NCBI RefSeq assembly: GCF_017592475.1
Contig: NZ_JAGFNP010000009.1
Location: forward strand, 124,001-188,000
Source of the DNA: Glycomyces niveus
GTDB lineage: Bacteria; Actinomycetota; Actinomycetes; Mycobacteriales; Micromonosporaceae
Reading direction: 5' to 3'
Length of the DNA: 64,000 nt
The notes beneath the pieces were generated by a model. The model did no database searches. It had not been told where the DNA came from and worked only from the letters and a program-made list of their open reading frames with translations. Positions 1 to 6,691 of this stretch are shown in pieces (position 1 is the stretch's first letter; each line of letters starts with the position of its first letter). A program made the position numbers and the translations under genes.

Positions 1-731
1 TCTCGGGCACCGGGATCGTGCGCCCGTGCGGGCAGCGGAAGGATCCCGGTGAGGCCGTCCCGGCGTACGGGCCGAGCCGCAGGCTCGACATCGAGGCCGA
101 GCTGGGGTTCGTGGTCGGGGCCGGATCGGCGCTGGGGGAGCGGATCGGCGTCGAGTCCTTCGCCGAGCACGTGTTCGGTGCGGTCCTGGTGAACGACTGG
201 TCGGCTCGAGACCTGCAGGCCTGGGAGTACCAGCCGCTCGGGCCGCACCTGGGGAAGAGTTTCGCGACCTCGGTGTCGCCGTGGGTGGTGCCGCTGGCCG
301 CGCTCGAGGCGGCGCGGGTGCCGCTGCCGCGCCAGATCCCGGCACCGCTGCCGTACTTGCGCGGCGGCGGGCACTGGGGCCTGGATGTGGACCTCTCGGT
401 CGAGTGGAACGGCGAGCAGGTCTCGCGGCCGCCGTACCGCGAGATGTACTGGTCCCCGGCGCAGATGCTCGCGCACATGACGGTGAACGGCGCTTCGGCG
501 CGGACCGGGGATCTGTTCGCATCGGGCACGATCTCGGGTCCCGCCAAGCATCAACGCGGCGCGTTCATCGAACTCACTTGGGGCGGCAGCGAACCGATCA
601 CGGTAAAGGGCGAGGAGCGGACGTTCCTGCTCGACGGCGACGAGGTCGCCATCAGCGCGACCGCTCCGGGCCCGAACGGCGCCCGGATCGGGTTCGGCGA
701 GGTCGTCGGGAGGGTGCTGCCGGCGGTGTGA
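1..731 (+). CDS. fahA: Fumarylacetoacetate hydrolase (C-terminal part)
   Basis: The reading frame is open to the left edge, so the N-terminus lies outside the window; the GTG at 18 is an internal valine in a run SGTGIVRPCGQ typical of fumarylacetoacetases. Family members hydrolyse fumarylacetoacetate to fumarate and acetoacetate at the last step of tyrosine degradation, in the cytosol. Visible signatures are NDWSARDLQAWEYQPLG (metal and substrate site), GKSFATSVSPWVV, and the terminal GDLFASGTISG and GDEVAI segments. It ends 193 bp before a convergent MFS gene. Assignment to full-length FAH and not a shorter FAH-domain hydrolase rests on the WEYQPLGPHLGKSF stretch, which is characteristic of true fumarylacetoacetases. 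Confidence 0.9.
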   Translation, partial: SGTGIVRPCGQRKDPGEAVPAYGPSRRLDIEAELGFVVGAGSALGERIGVESFAEHVFGAVLVNDWSARDLQAWEYQPLGPHLGKSFATSVSPWVVPLAALEAARVPLPRQIPAPLPYLRGGGHWGLDVDLSVEWNGEQVSRPPYREMYWSPAQMLAHMTVNGASARTGDLFASGTISGPAKHQRGAFIELTWGGSEPITVKGEERTFLLDGDEVAISATAPGPNGARIGFGEVVGRVLPAV

Positions 732-883
732 GCGGCGTGGGGGCGCGCTCGCGCGGCGGCTGCCGTGACCGACACGGGAGGCCCCGGGGACCCGCCCGTT
801 CCCACCTTCACCACTACCAGTGAAAAGGACACCATCCCACAGGGGTCCGACAAGAAATCTCCGCGCGTTGCAATGTGAGTGAT

Positions 884-917
884 GCTCGTGCGGGCGGGCT
901 TGCCCGCTCGCACGAGC
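884..917. terminator. Bidirectional terminator-like hairpin
   Basis: A 15-bp inverted repeat (GCTCGTGCGGGCGGG against CCCGCTCGCACGAGC, one mismatch) with a 4-nt loop sits between the convergent fahA and MFS genes. It abuts the MFS stop codon at 924 and would serve both transcripts. No clear U-tract follows, as is usual in GC-rich actinomycetes. Confidence 0.7.
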
Positions 918-923
918 GTTGCG

Positions 924-2129
924 TCAGAGTCCGGGGCGAGCGGCCGGAAAACCGTGCTTGCGCGCGGCGACCACTACCAGGACGACCGGGATCATCAAGG
1001 CGGCCACGCCCCAAGGGAACGACCCCGCGCCGAGGCCGCTGAGCATGAGGCCGCCGACCGCGCCGCCGGCGGCCATGAAGGAGTTCCAGGTGGTCACCAG
1101 AAGCGCCTGTGCCCTGTCGCCGCCACGGTCCGCGGCCGCGGTGGGCAGTAGCGTCGAGACGCTGCCCCAGCCGAGTCCCCAGAGGACGATCGCCAGGTAG
1201 AGCGTGAACTCGTCGCCCGCGAGCACCGTCAGGAGCGCGGCGGCGACGAGGAACAGGACCGAACTGAGGATCATGAGGAGCCGCGGCCGCCGGTCCACCA
1301 GCGCGCCGGTCACCGCGATGCTCACCACCGAGGCCGCGCCGAAGACCAGCAGCACCAGGTTGCGCTGGCCGCCCATGCCGTTCGCGTCGAGGAAGGTCGC
1401 GATGTAGGTGTAGAGGATGTTGTGCGCCAGCACGTATGCGGCCGTGGTGAACAGGACCGCGATGACGCCGGGGATCCTGAGCGCCCCGAGGATCGGCGCG
1501 CCCTGGCCGCGCGGCGCGCCGGGGAATTCGGGCACGGAGACGCGGATCCAGAGCATCAGGAATGCCGAGACGGCGGCGATGAGGCCGAAGGTCATGCGCC
1601 AGCCGAAGAGCTCGCCGAGGAAGGTGCCCAAGGGAATCCCGAGCGACAGGGCGAGCGGGACGCCCGCCATCGTGAGGGCGATCGCCCGTCCCTGGAGGTG
1701 CGGCGGGGAGAGCCGGGCGGCGTAGGCCGGCAGTCCGGCCCACACGACCGCGGCTGCGATGCCCGCGAGGAGCCGGAACGCCATCGTGAGCGCATATGAG
1801 TCCGAGACGGCGGTGACGATGTTGGCGACGGCGAACGTCAGGACGGCGGCGAGCATCAGCCGCCGACGCGGCCAAGAGGCCGTCGCCGCCACGACCGGGA
1901 TCGCGGAGAGGCCGGTGGCGATGGCGTATACCGTGAGCGTCTGCCCGGCGGCCGATTCGCTCACGGACAGACCCGCGGCCATCTCGGGGAGGACCCCGGC
2001 GGGCAGCGCCTCGGTGAGGATCGCCAGGAACGCGGCAGTGGTGAGCGCCAGCAGCGGCAGGACCGGAAGCCGTTGCCGCGCTTCGGATGTCGGCGGCGCG
2101 GGAATACGATGGGCGTTCGTCGTTGTCAT
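924..2129 (-). CDS. MFS drug efflux transporter, AraJ/DHA1-like
   Basis: A 401-residue 12-helix major facilitator. The N-terminal half reads like the AraJ/sugar-efflux and DHA1 class: TEALPAGVLPEMAAGL in helix 1, the motif-A-like loop after helix 2, and RLLAGIAAAVVWAGLPAYAARL in helix 4. It should export a small toxic or signalling compound by proton antiport; substrate is unknown. The ATG at 2129 lies just downstream of a perfect inverted repeat (2145-2166) shared with the divergent MerR gene, so it is very likely the MerR target. The promoter geometry suggests a very short or absent 5' leader. Confidence 0.85.
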   Translation of the reverse strand: MTTTNAHRIPAPPTSEARQRLPVLPLLALTTAAFLAILTEALPAGVLPEMAAGLSVSESAAGQTLTVYAIATGLSAIPVVAATASWPRRRLMLAAVLTFAVANIVTAVSDSYALTMAFRLLAGIAAAVVWAGLPAYAARLSPPHLQGRAIALTMAGVPLALSLGIPLGTFLGELFGWRMTFGLIAAVSAFLMLWIRVSVPEFPGAPRGQGAPILGALRIPGVIAVLFTTAAYVLAHNILYTYIATFLDANGMGGQRNLVLLVFGAASVVSIAVTGALVDRRPRLLMILSSVLFLVAAALLTVLAGDEFTLYLAIVLWGLGWGSVSTLLPTAAADRGGDRAQALLVTTWNSFMAAGGAVGGLMLSGLGAGSFPWGVAALMIPVVLVVVAARKHGFPAARPGL

Positions 2130-2144
2130 GTCTCATACGTTCCA

Positions 2145-2169
2145 ACCTTCACACTTGTGTGAAGGTCAA
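2145..2169. promoter_or_regulatory. MerR-type operator/promoter
   Basis: ACCTTCACAC-TT-GTGTGAAGGT is a perfect 10-bp inverted repeat with a 2-bp centre (2145-2166). On the minus strand TTGACC (2164-2169) can act as the -35 box, placing the dyad in a spacer of about 19 bp, the long spacer that MerR activators remodel. It lies 16 bp upstream of the MFS start and 29 bp upstream of the merR start. Confidence 0.75.
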
Positions 2170-2194
2170 GCCGGGATCGAATGAGGTGCGTCAT

Positions 2195-2566
2195 ATGAGG
2201 ATCGGAGCGCTGTCAGAGCGGACCGGCATCCCCCGCCGCATGCTGCGGTACTACGAGGAGACCGGGATGCTCGTCCCCGACCGATGCGCCAACGGCTACC
2301 GCGACTACGACGAGCAGAGCGTCGACCGGGCGCTTCAGATCCGGGGCCTGCTCGAGGCGGGCATGCCGACGCGCGTCATCAAGCAGGTCCTGCCGTGCCT
2401 CAAGGCGACCAAGGCCATCCACATCCCCGGTGCGACCCAGGAGACCATGGGCATCCTCGAACGCGAGCGCGACAGCATGTCCGAGCGCATCGACACCCTG
2501 ACGCGCAGCCGCGACGCGATCGCCCGCTACATCGACACGGTCCGCGGGACGCAGGAAGCGGCATGA
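2195..2566 (+). CDS. MerR family transcriptional regulator
   Basis: A 123-residue regulator. The N-terminus MRIGALSERTGIPRRMLRYYEE is the classic MerR winged helix-turn-helix, followed by a second wing (GYRDYDE) and a long C-terminal coiled coil. No cysteine cluster typical of metal sensors is present: the only Cys residues are C28 and C66, so a small-molecule (drug or redox) signal is more likely than mercury. The ATG at 2195 was chosen because it begins the conserved domain; the frame is open further upstream. It is divergent from the MFS exporter and shares the dyad operator, the standard layout for an autoregulated drug-responsive pair. Confidence 0.88.
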   Translation: MRIGALSERTGIPRRMLRYYEETGMLVPDRCANGYRDYDEQSVDRALQIRGLLEAGMPTRVIKQVLPCLKATKAIHIPGATQETMGILERERDSMSERIDTLTRSRDAIARYIDTVRGTQEAA

Positions 2567-2573
2567 ACGTTCA

Positions 2574-2608
2574 CGCAGCAGGACCGGGCGCCGCCCGGTC
2601 CTGCTGCG
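2574..2608. terminator. Perfect 17-bp hairpin terminator
   Basis: CGCAGCAGGACCGGGCG and its exact reverse complement flank a single base between the convergent merR and beta-galactosidase genes. In practice the stem will open to a 3-5 nt loop. It is the strongest terminator-like structure in the window. Confidence 0.8.
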
Positions 2609-2615
2609 CGCGGAT

Positions 2616-4649
2616 CTACTTGCGGGGGCGTTCGAACACGGCGTTGCCGTGCGCGGCGAGTTCGAGGGTCTCGCCGTCGATCTCGACCGTGGCCGGGGCC
2701 GGGTTGCAGTTGAGGACGAACACGTGGTCGGTCTCGCCGTCGCTGCGGACCTGGGCGGTCACGCCCGCCGGAAGGGCCGTGGCGAGGGCGCGTTCGACGC
2801 CGGTCTCGGCGATGAGCCCGCCGTAGAAGGCGTCGAGGAAGTCGGCGCCGGTGCGCGCGGCGATGAAGTACGCCTTGCCCTCACCGCGGCGGTTGACGGT
2901 GAGCGCGGGCCGGCCGGCGTAGAAGTCCGAGCCGTACGCGCCGAGCACGTCCGCGCCTTCGGCGTGGATGAGCTCGCACAGGCCGAAGGCCTCGTAGTCG
3001 GCGCCGTCCCAGGCGATCGCGTTGCGGTCGTCGGGGTAGAGCGCGTCGATCTCCTCGGCCCAGACGCCGAGCGTCGCGCGGAGCGGGCCGGGGAAGCCGC
3101 CGAGGAACGTCTTGTCGTTCTCGTCGACGTACCCGGTCGCGTACGTGGCGACGAAGGTGCCGCCGCGCTGCACGAACGCGTCGATCGCCTCGGCCACACC
3201 GGGACGCAGCATGTAGAGCATCGGCGCGACGAGGACCTTGTACCGGTCGAGGCAGCCTGGGGCGGCGACGAGCGAGCCGTCGAGCACGTCCACCGGCACG
3301 CCCTGCTGCCAGAACGCCTGGTAGTGGTCGACGACGGTGCCGAAGTAGTCGGTCTTGCCCTGCAGCAGGCCCTTCATGTCGTCCAGCGCCCACCGGTTGT
3401 GCCAGTCGTAGACGAGCGCCACGTCGGCGGGCGTGGAGGTGCCGACGACCGCGTCCATCGCCGCGAGCCGCGCGCCGACCTCGGCCACGTCCCGGAACAC
3501 GCGGGTGTTCTCGGTGCCCTCGTGGTCGACGATCGCGCCGTGGAACTTCTCGGAGCCGCCGCGGCCCTTGCGGAACTGGAAGTACTGCACGGTGTCCGCG
3601 CCGTGCGCGACGGCCTGCAGCGACTGCAGCAGGTGCACGCCCGGCCGGTGGAGCTTCGCGACCGGCCGCCAGTTCGTGGCCGAGGGGGAGGACTCCATAA
3701 GCATGAACGGCTTGCCCTTGAGGCTGCGCGTCAGGTCGTGGTGGAAGGAGGCCTCGACGCCGGTGCGCACGTCCCGGCCGGTGCCCGACCACTGCGGGTA
3801 GGAGTCCCACGAGACGACGTCCAGGACCTCGGCGAGCCGGTAGTAGTCGATGCCCGGGTAGGTGCCCATGAGGTTGGTCGTGCACGGGACGTCGGGGGTG
3901 ATCGCCTTGAGCGGCGCGGTCTCGTGCAGGTAGAAGTCGACGAACTGCTCGGTCGTGAACCGCATCCAGTCCAGGTGCAGGCCGTGGATGTCCTGCTCGC
4001 CGCGCCAGTGGGTGCTGGGGGACTCGATGTGGGACCAGTCGCTGTAGGTCTTGGCCCAGAACGCGGACCACCAGGCCTCGTTGAGTTCGTCGAGCGAGCC
4101 GTACTTCTCCTGGAGGTGGGCGCGGAACCGCTCCTGGCACAGGTCGCAGTGGCATTCGCCGCCGTACTCGTTCGAGATGTGCCAGACCCCGAGCGCGGGG
4201 TGCGCGCCGTACCGCTCGGCCAGCGCCGTGTTGATCGCGAGGGTCTTCTCCCGGTAGACCGGGGAGGTGAGGCAGTGGTTGTGGCGGCCGCCGTGGAGGT
4301 TGCGGGTGCGGTCGCCGTCGACGCGGAGGACCTCGGGGTAGCGGTGGCTCATCCAGCCGGGCCGGGCGCCGGTGGGGGTGGCGAGCACGGCCGTGATGTC
4401 GTTCTCGGCCATGAGGTCGAGGATCTCGTCGAGCCAGCCGAACTCGTAGCGCCCTTCTTCGGGTTCGAGTGCGGCCCAGGCGAAGATGCCGACCGAGAGG
4501 GTGTTGACCCCGGCGAGGCGGGCGAGGCGCATGTCCTCTTTCCAGGTCTCGTCCTTGGTGCGGAGCCACTGGTCGGGGTTGTAGTCGCCGCCGTGGAGGA
4601 GGCGGGGGACGCCCTTGACGATCGGGGCGTGGCGGACGGGCTTGCTCAC
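2616..4649 (-). CDS. Beta-galactosidase, glycoside hydrolase family 42
   Basis: A 677-residue GH42 enzyme that cleaves terminal beta-galactosides with retention. The TIM barrel carries the acid/base N160-E161 in WHISNEYGG and the nucleophile E319 in LMESSPS. A structural zinc cluster is visible as C126 with C166, C168 and C171 (HNHC, then ECHCDLC). The beta-galactosidase trimerisation domain (about 390-600) and a short C-terminal beta domain follow. No signal peptide is present, so it should act in the cytosol on imported oligosaccharides. The GTG start at 4649 is preceded by AAGGAAG. An inverted repeat TTGAT-N6-ATCAA lies 29 bp upstream and may be its operator. Confidence 0.93.
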   Translation of the reverse strand: MSKPVRHAPIVKGVPRLLHGGDYNPDQWLRTKDETWKEDMRLARLAGVNTLSVGIFAWAALEPEEGRYEFGWLDEILDLMAENDITAVLATPTGARPGWMSHRYPEVLRVDGDRTRNLHGGRHNHCLTSPVYREKTLAINTALAERYGAHPALGVWHISNEYGGECHCDLCQERFRAHLQEKYGSLDELNEAWWSAFWAKTYSDWSHIESPSTHWRGEQDIHGLHLDWMRFTTEQFVDFYLHETAPLKAITPDVPCTTNLMGTYPGIDYYRLAEVLDVVSWDSYPQWSGTGRDVRTGVEASFHHDLTRSLKGKPFMLMESSPSATNWRPVAKLHRPGVHLLQSLQAVAHGADTVQYFQFRKGRGGSEKFHGAIVDHEGTENTRVFRDVAEVGARLAAMDAVVGTSTPADVALVYDWHNRWALDDMKGLLQGKTDYFGTVVDHYQAFWQQGVPVDVLDGSLVAAPGCLDRYKVLVAPMLYMLRPGVAEAIDAFVQRGGTFVATYATGYVDENDKTFLGGFPGPLRATLGVWAEEIDALYPDDRNAIAWDGADYEAFGLCELIHAEGADVLGAYGSDFYAGRPALTVNRRGEGKAYFIAARTGADFLDAFYGGLIAETGVERALATALPAGVTAQVRSDGETDHVFVLNCNPAPATVEIDGETLELAAHGNAVFERPRK

Positions 4650-4677
4650 GAGGCGTACTTCCTTAATGACGGCGCCT

Positions 4678-4693
4678 TTGATTTACCGATCAA
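4678..4693. promoter_or_regulatory. Possible operator of the GH42 gene
   Basis: TTGATTTACCGATCAA is an inverted repeat of 5 bp with a 6-bp centre in the short gap upstream of the GH42 gene. Its position suits a sugar-responsive repressor, but no regulator gene adjoins it. Confidence 0.35.
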
Positions 4694-4734
4694 GACCCTA
4701 TGTCACGGGGGCCGTTTGTCAATAGGATTGCCGC

Positions 4735-5094
4735 ATGCCGAATCGCGAGCCCGAGGCTCCTGCACCTTCGTTGCATCACGCCGCCCCGAGCGCCGAGCAG
4801 TTCGCCGCCGCCGCAGCGGTGTTCGCGCTGCTCTCCGACCAGACCCGGCTGCAGCTGCTGTGGGCGCTCGCGGACGGGGAGGCCGATGTCACGGCGCTGG
4901 CGGCGGCGACGGAGGCGGCGCGGCCGGCGGTGAGCCAGCATCTGGCGAAGCTGCGGCTCGCGGGGCTGGTGCAGTCGCGGCGCGAAGGGCGGCGGGTGGT
5001 GTACTCGCTGACCGACGGGCACCTGCGGCGGCTCGTGCTGGAGGCGTTGAGCCGGGCGGACCACCAGGTCACGGGCGAGGCCTGGCACGCTTAG
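4735..5094 (+). CDS. ArsR/SmtB family metal-responsive repressor
   Basis: A 119-residue winged helix repressor: LSDQTRLQLLWAL helix, recognition helix AARPAVSQHLAKLRLAGLV, wing REGRRVVYSL. The cysteine motif of arsenic/cadmium sensors is absent. The last helix aligns with the alpha5 nickel/cobalt/zinc site of NmtR/CzrA, where ligands are D, H, H, H; here D94, H96 and H110 are kept but the third position is R107. A perfect 22-bp palindrome starts 8 bp after its stop and precedes the MFS gene, so it very likely represses the downstream exporter. The neighbour set points to nickel or cobalt efflux, though the altered ligand leaves the inducer open. Confidence 0.87.
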   Translation: MPNREPEAPAPSLHHAAPSAEQFAAAAAVFALLSDQTRLQLLWALADGEADVTALAAATEAARPAVSQHLAKLRLAGLVQSRREGRRVVYSLTDGHLRRLVLEALSRADHQVTGEAWHA

Positions 5095-5101
5095 TCGTCG
5101 T

Positions 5102-5123
5102 CATGTGCGCAATTGCGCACATG
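5102..5123. promoter_or_regulatory. ArsR operator (22-bp perfect palindrome)
   Basis: CATGTGCGCAA and its exact reverse complement meet without a gap in the interval between arsR and the MFS gene. A -10-like TAATGT (5129-5134) follows within a few bases, so bound repressor would block the exporter promoter. Overlap with a promoter and perfect symmetry are typical of SmtB/ArsR sites. Confidence 0.8.
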
Positions 5124-5167
5124 TTTGGTAATGTCGGGGTGTCATCGTCCCCGACCGAGGACCCGCC

Positions 5168-6496
5168 GTGCTCGCCGTCCTGCGCCACCGCACCTACCGG
5201 CGCCTCTTCGCCGCCCAGGTCGTCGCCCTCACCGGCACCGGCCTCGCCACCGTCGCCCTCAGCCTCCTCGCCTACGACCTCGCCGGAGGGGACGCGGCCG
5301 CCGTGCTCGGCACCGCGCTCGCCCTCAAGATGCTCGCCTACCTGTTCATCGGCCCGCTCGCCACCGCGCTCGCCGAACGACTCTCCCGGCGCGCCCTCAT
5401 GGGCACCATGGACCTCGCGCGCGCCGCGGCCGCCCTCGCCCTGCCGTTCGTCGCCGAGGTCTGGCACGTGTACGCCCTCGTGCTTCTCCTCCAGGCCGCG
5501 TCCGCCGCGTTCACCCCGACCTTCCAGGCGACCATCCCCGACGTGCTCCGCGACGAGGACGAGTACACGAACGCCCTCTCGCTCTCCCGCCTCGCCTACG
5601 ACCTCGAGAGCCTCGCCAGCCCCGCGCTCGCCGCCGCGCTCCTGGCCTTCGTCTCCTACCGGGAGCTGTTCGCCGGGACGGCGATCGGGTTCCTCGCCTC
5701 AGCCGCGCTCGTGCTCTCCGTCGCCCTGCCGCGCCTCGCGCCCGCGCCGCGAACGGAAGGGCGCCTTGCCAAGACCACCCGCGGCTTCCGCCTCCACGCG
5801 GCCGTGCCGCGCCTGCGCGGCCTCATCCTGGCCCACCTGGCCGTCGCCGCCGCGACCGCGCTGGTCGTCGTCGACACGGTCGTCCTCGTCCGGGACGGCC
5901 TCGGGCGCGGCGCCGGGGACGTGGCGATCGCTCTCGGCGCGTACGGGATCGGTTCGATGATCGCGGCCGCCGCGATCCCGCGACTGCTGCGCCGCCGCAC
6001 CGAGAGGGCCGTGATGCTGCCCGCCGCGTTCGCGCTCGCCGCGGTCCTGGCGGGCCTCGCGGCCGCGCTGGCCTGGGGCGCCCTCGGCTGGGCCGGGCTG
6101 CTCGCGGCGTGGGCCGCGCTCGGCCTCGGGACCGGCGCGATCCTGACCCCCACCGGGCGTCTCGTCACCGGCGCGGCCGCCCCGCAGGACCGGCCCGCCG
6201 CGTTCGCCGCCCAGTTCTCACTCTCCCACGGCTGGTTCCTCCTCACCTACCCGCTCGCGGGAACGCTCGCCGCCGCCGACACGGCCCTCGCCGCGGGCGT
6301 CCTGGCCGCCGTCGCCGCAGCCGCCGCCACGGCCGCGCTGATGCTCTGGCCCGCAACCGAACCCGAAACCCCACGGTCGATCGGCGTCCACGTCGTCGCC
6401 CTCCGCACCCCGCCGCGGCGATCGGACCCGCGCACCCGGCGGCCCGACCGGGCCGCCCGCCCGCCCCGAGTGCGCAGGACGCCGGTGCGGCGCTGA
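5168..6496 (+). CDS. MFS exporter, probable metal efflux (NreB-like)
   Basis: A 442-residue major facilitator with 10-12 predicted helices beginning RHRTYRRLFAAQVVALTGTGLATVAL, a start typical of the enterobactin-exporter/NreB class. The motif FTPTFQATIPDVL between helices 4 and 5 is shared with that class. It directly follows an ArsR gene and its operator, implying metal-inducible export, plausibly of Ni or Co. The C-terminus is an arginine/proline-rich tail of about 45 residues with a single histidine, not the His-rich tail seen in many nickel exporters. The GTG at 5168 is preferred because the family N-terminus starts here. Confidence 0.82.
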   Translation: MLAVLRHRTYRRLFAAQVVALTGTGLATVALSLLAYDLAGGDAAAVLGTALALKMLAYLFIGPLATALAERLSRRALMGTMDLARAAAALALPFVAEVWHVYALVLLLQAASAAFTPTFQATIPDVLRDEDEYTNALSLSRLAYDLESLASPALAAALLAFVSYRELFAGTAIGFLASAALVLSVALPRLAPAPRTEGRLAKTTRGFRLHAAVPRLRGLILAHLAVAAATALVVVDTVVLVRDGLGRGAGDVAIALGAYGIGSMIAAAAIPRLLRRRTERAVMLPAAFALAAVLAGLAAALAWGALGWAGLLAAWAALGLGTGAILTPTGRLVTGAAAPQDRPAAFAAQFSLSHGWFLLTYPLAGTLAAADTALAAGVLAAVAAAAATAALMLWPATEPETPRSIGVHVVALRTPPRRSDPRTRRPDRAARPPRVRRTPVRR

Positions 6497-6691
6497 CCGC
6501 GACGGGACGGCACCGGCGGTCATGATCCTGGCCCGCTGCACGAAAAGACGCCCTTGTGGACACCTCGGGGGAAGCGAACCCTGCCCCGATGCGCCATCAT
6601 TGATGCAAGCGCGGACTCCCGGCAAAGCCTGCGCGTCAGCGTTGTGGGGGACAGTGCCGCCGTTCGCGGTGGGCACGGGAGGTGACTCGTC

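Noticed and set aside
2649..5960. 1103-codon plus-strand open frame
   Set aside because: It runs antisense to the GH42 gene and into the ArsR/MFS genes; the translation is low complexity and arises from GC-rich third-position bias.
6360..6496. His-rich metal tail on the ArsR-linked exporter
   Set aside because: Checked in the coding and neighbouring frames; the tail is Arg/Pro-rich with a single histidine and no frameshift restores a His cluster.
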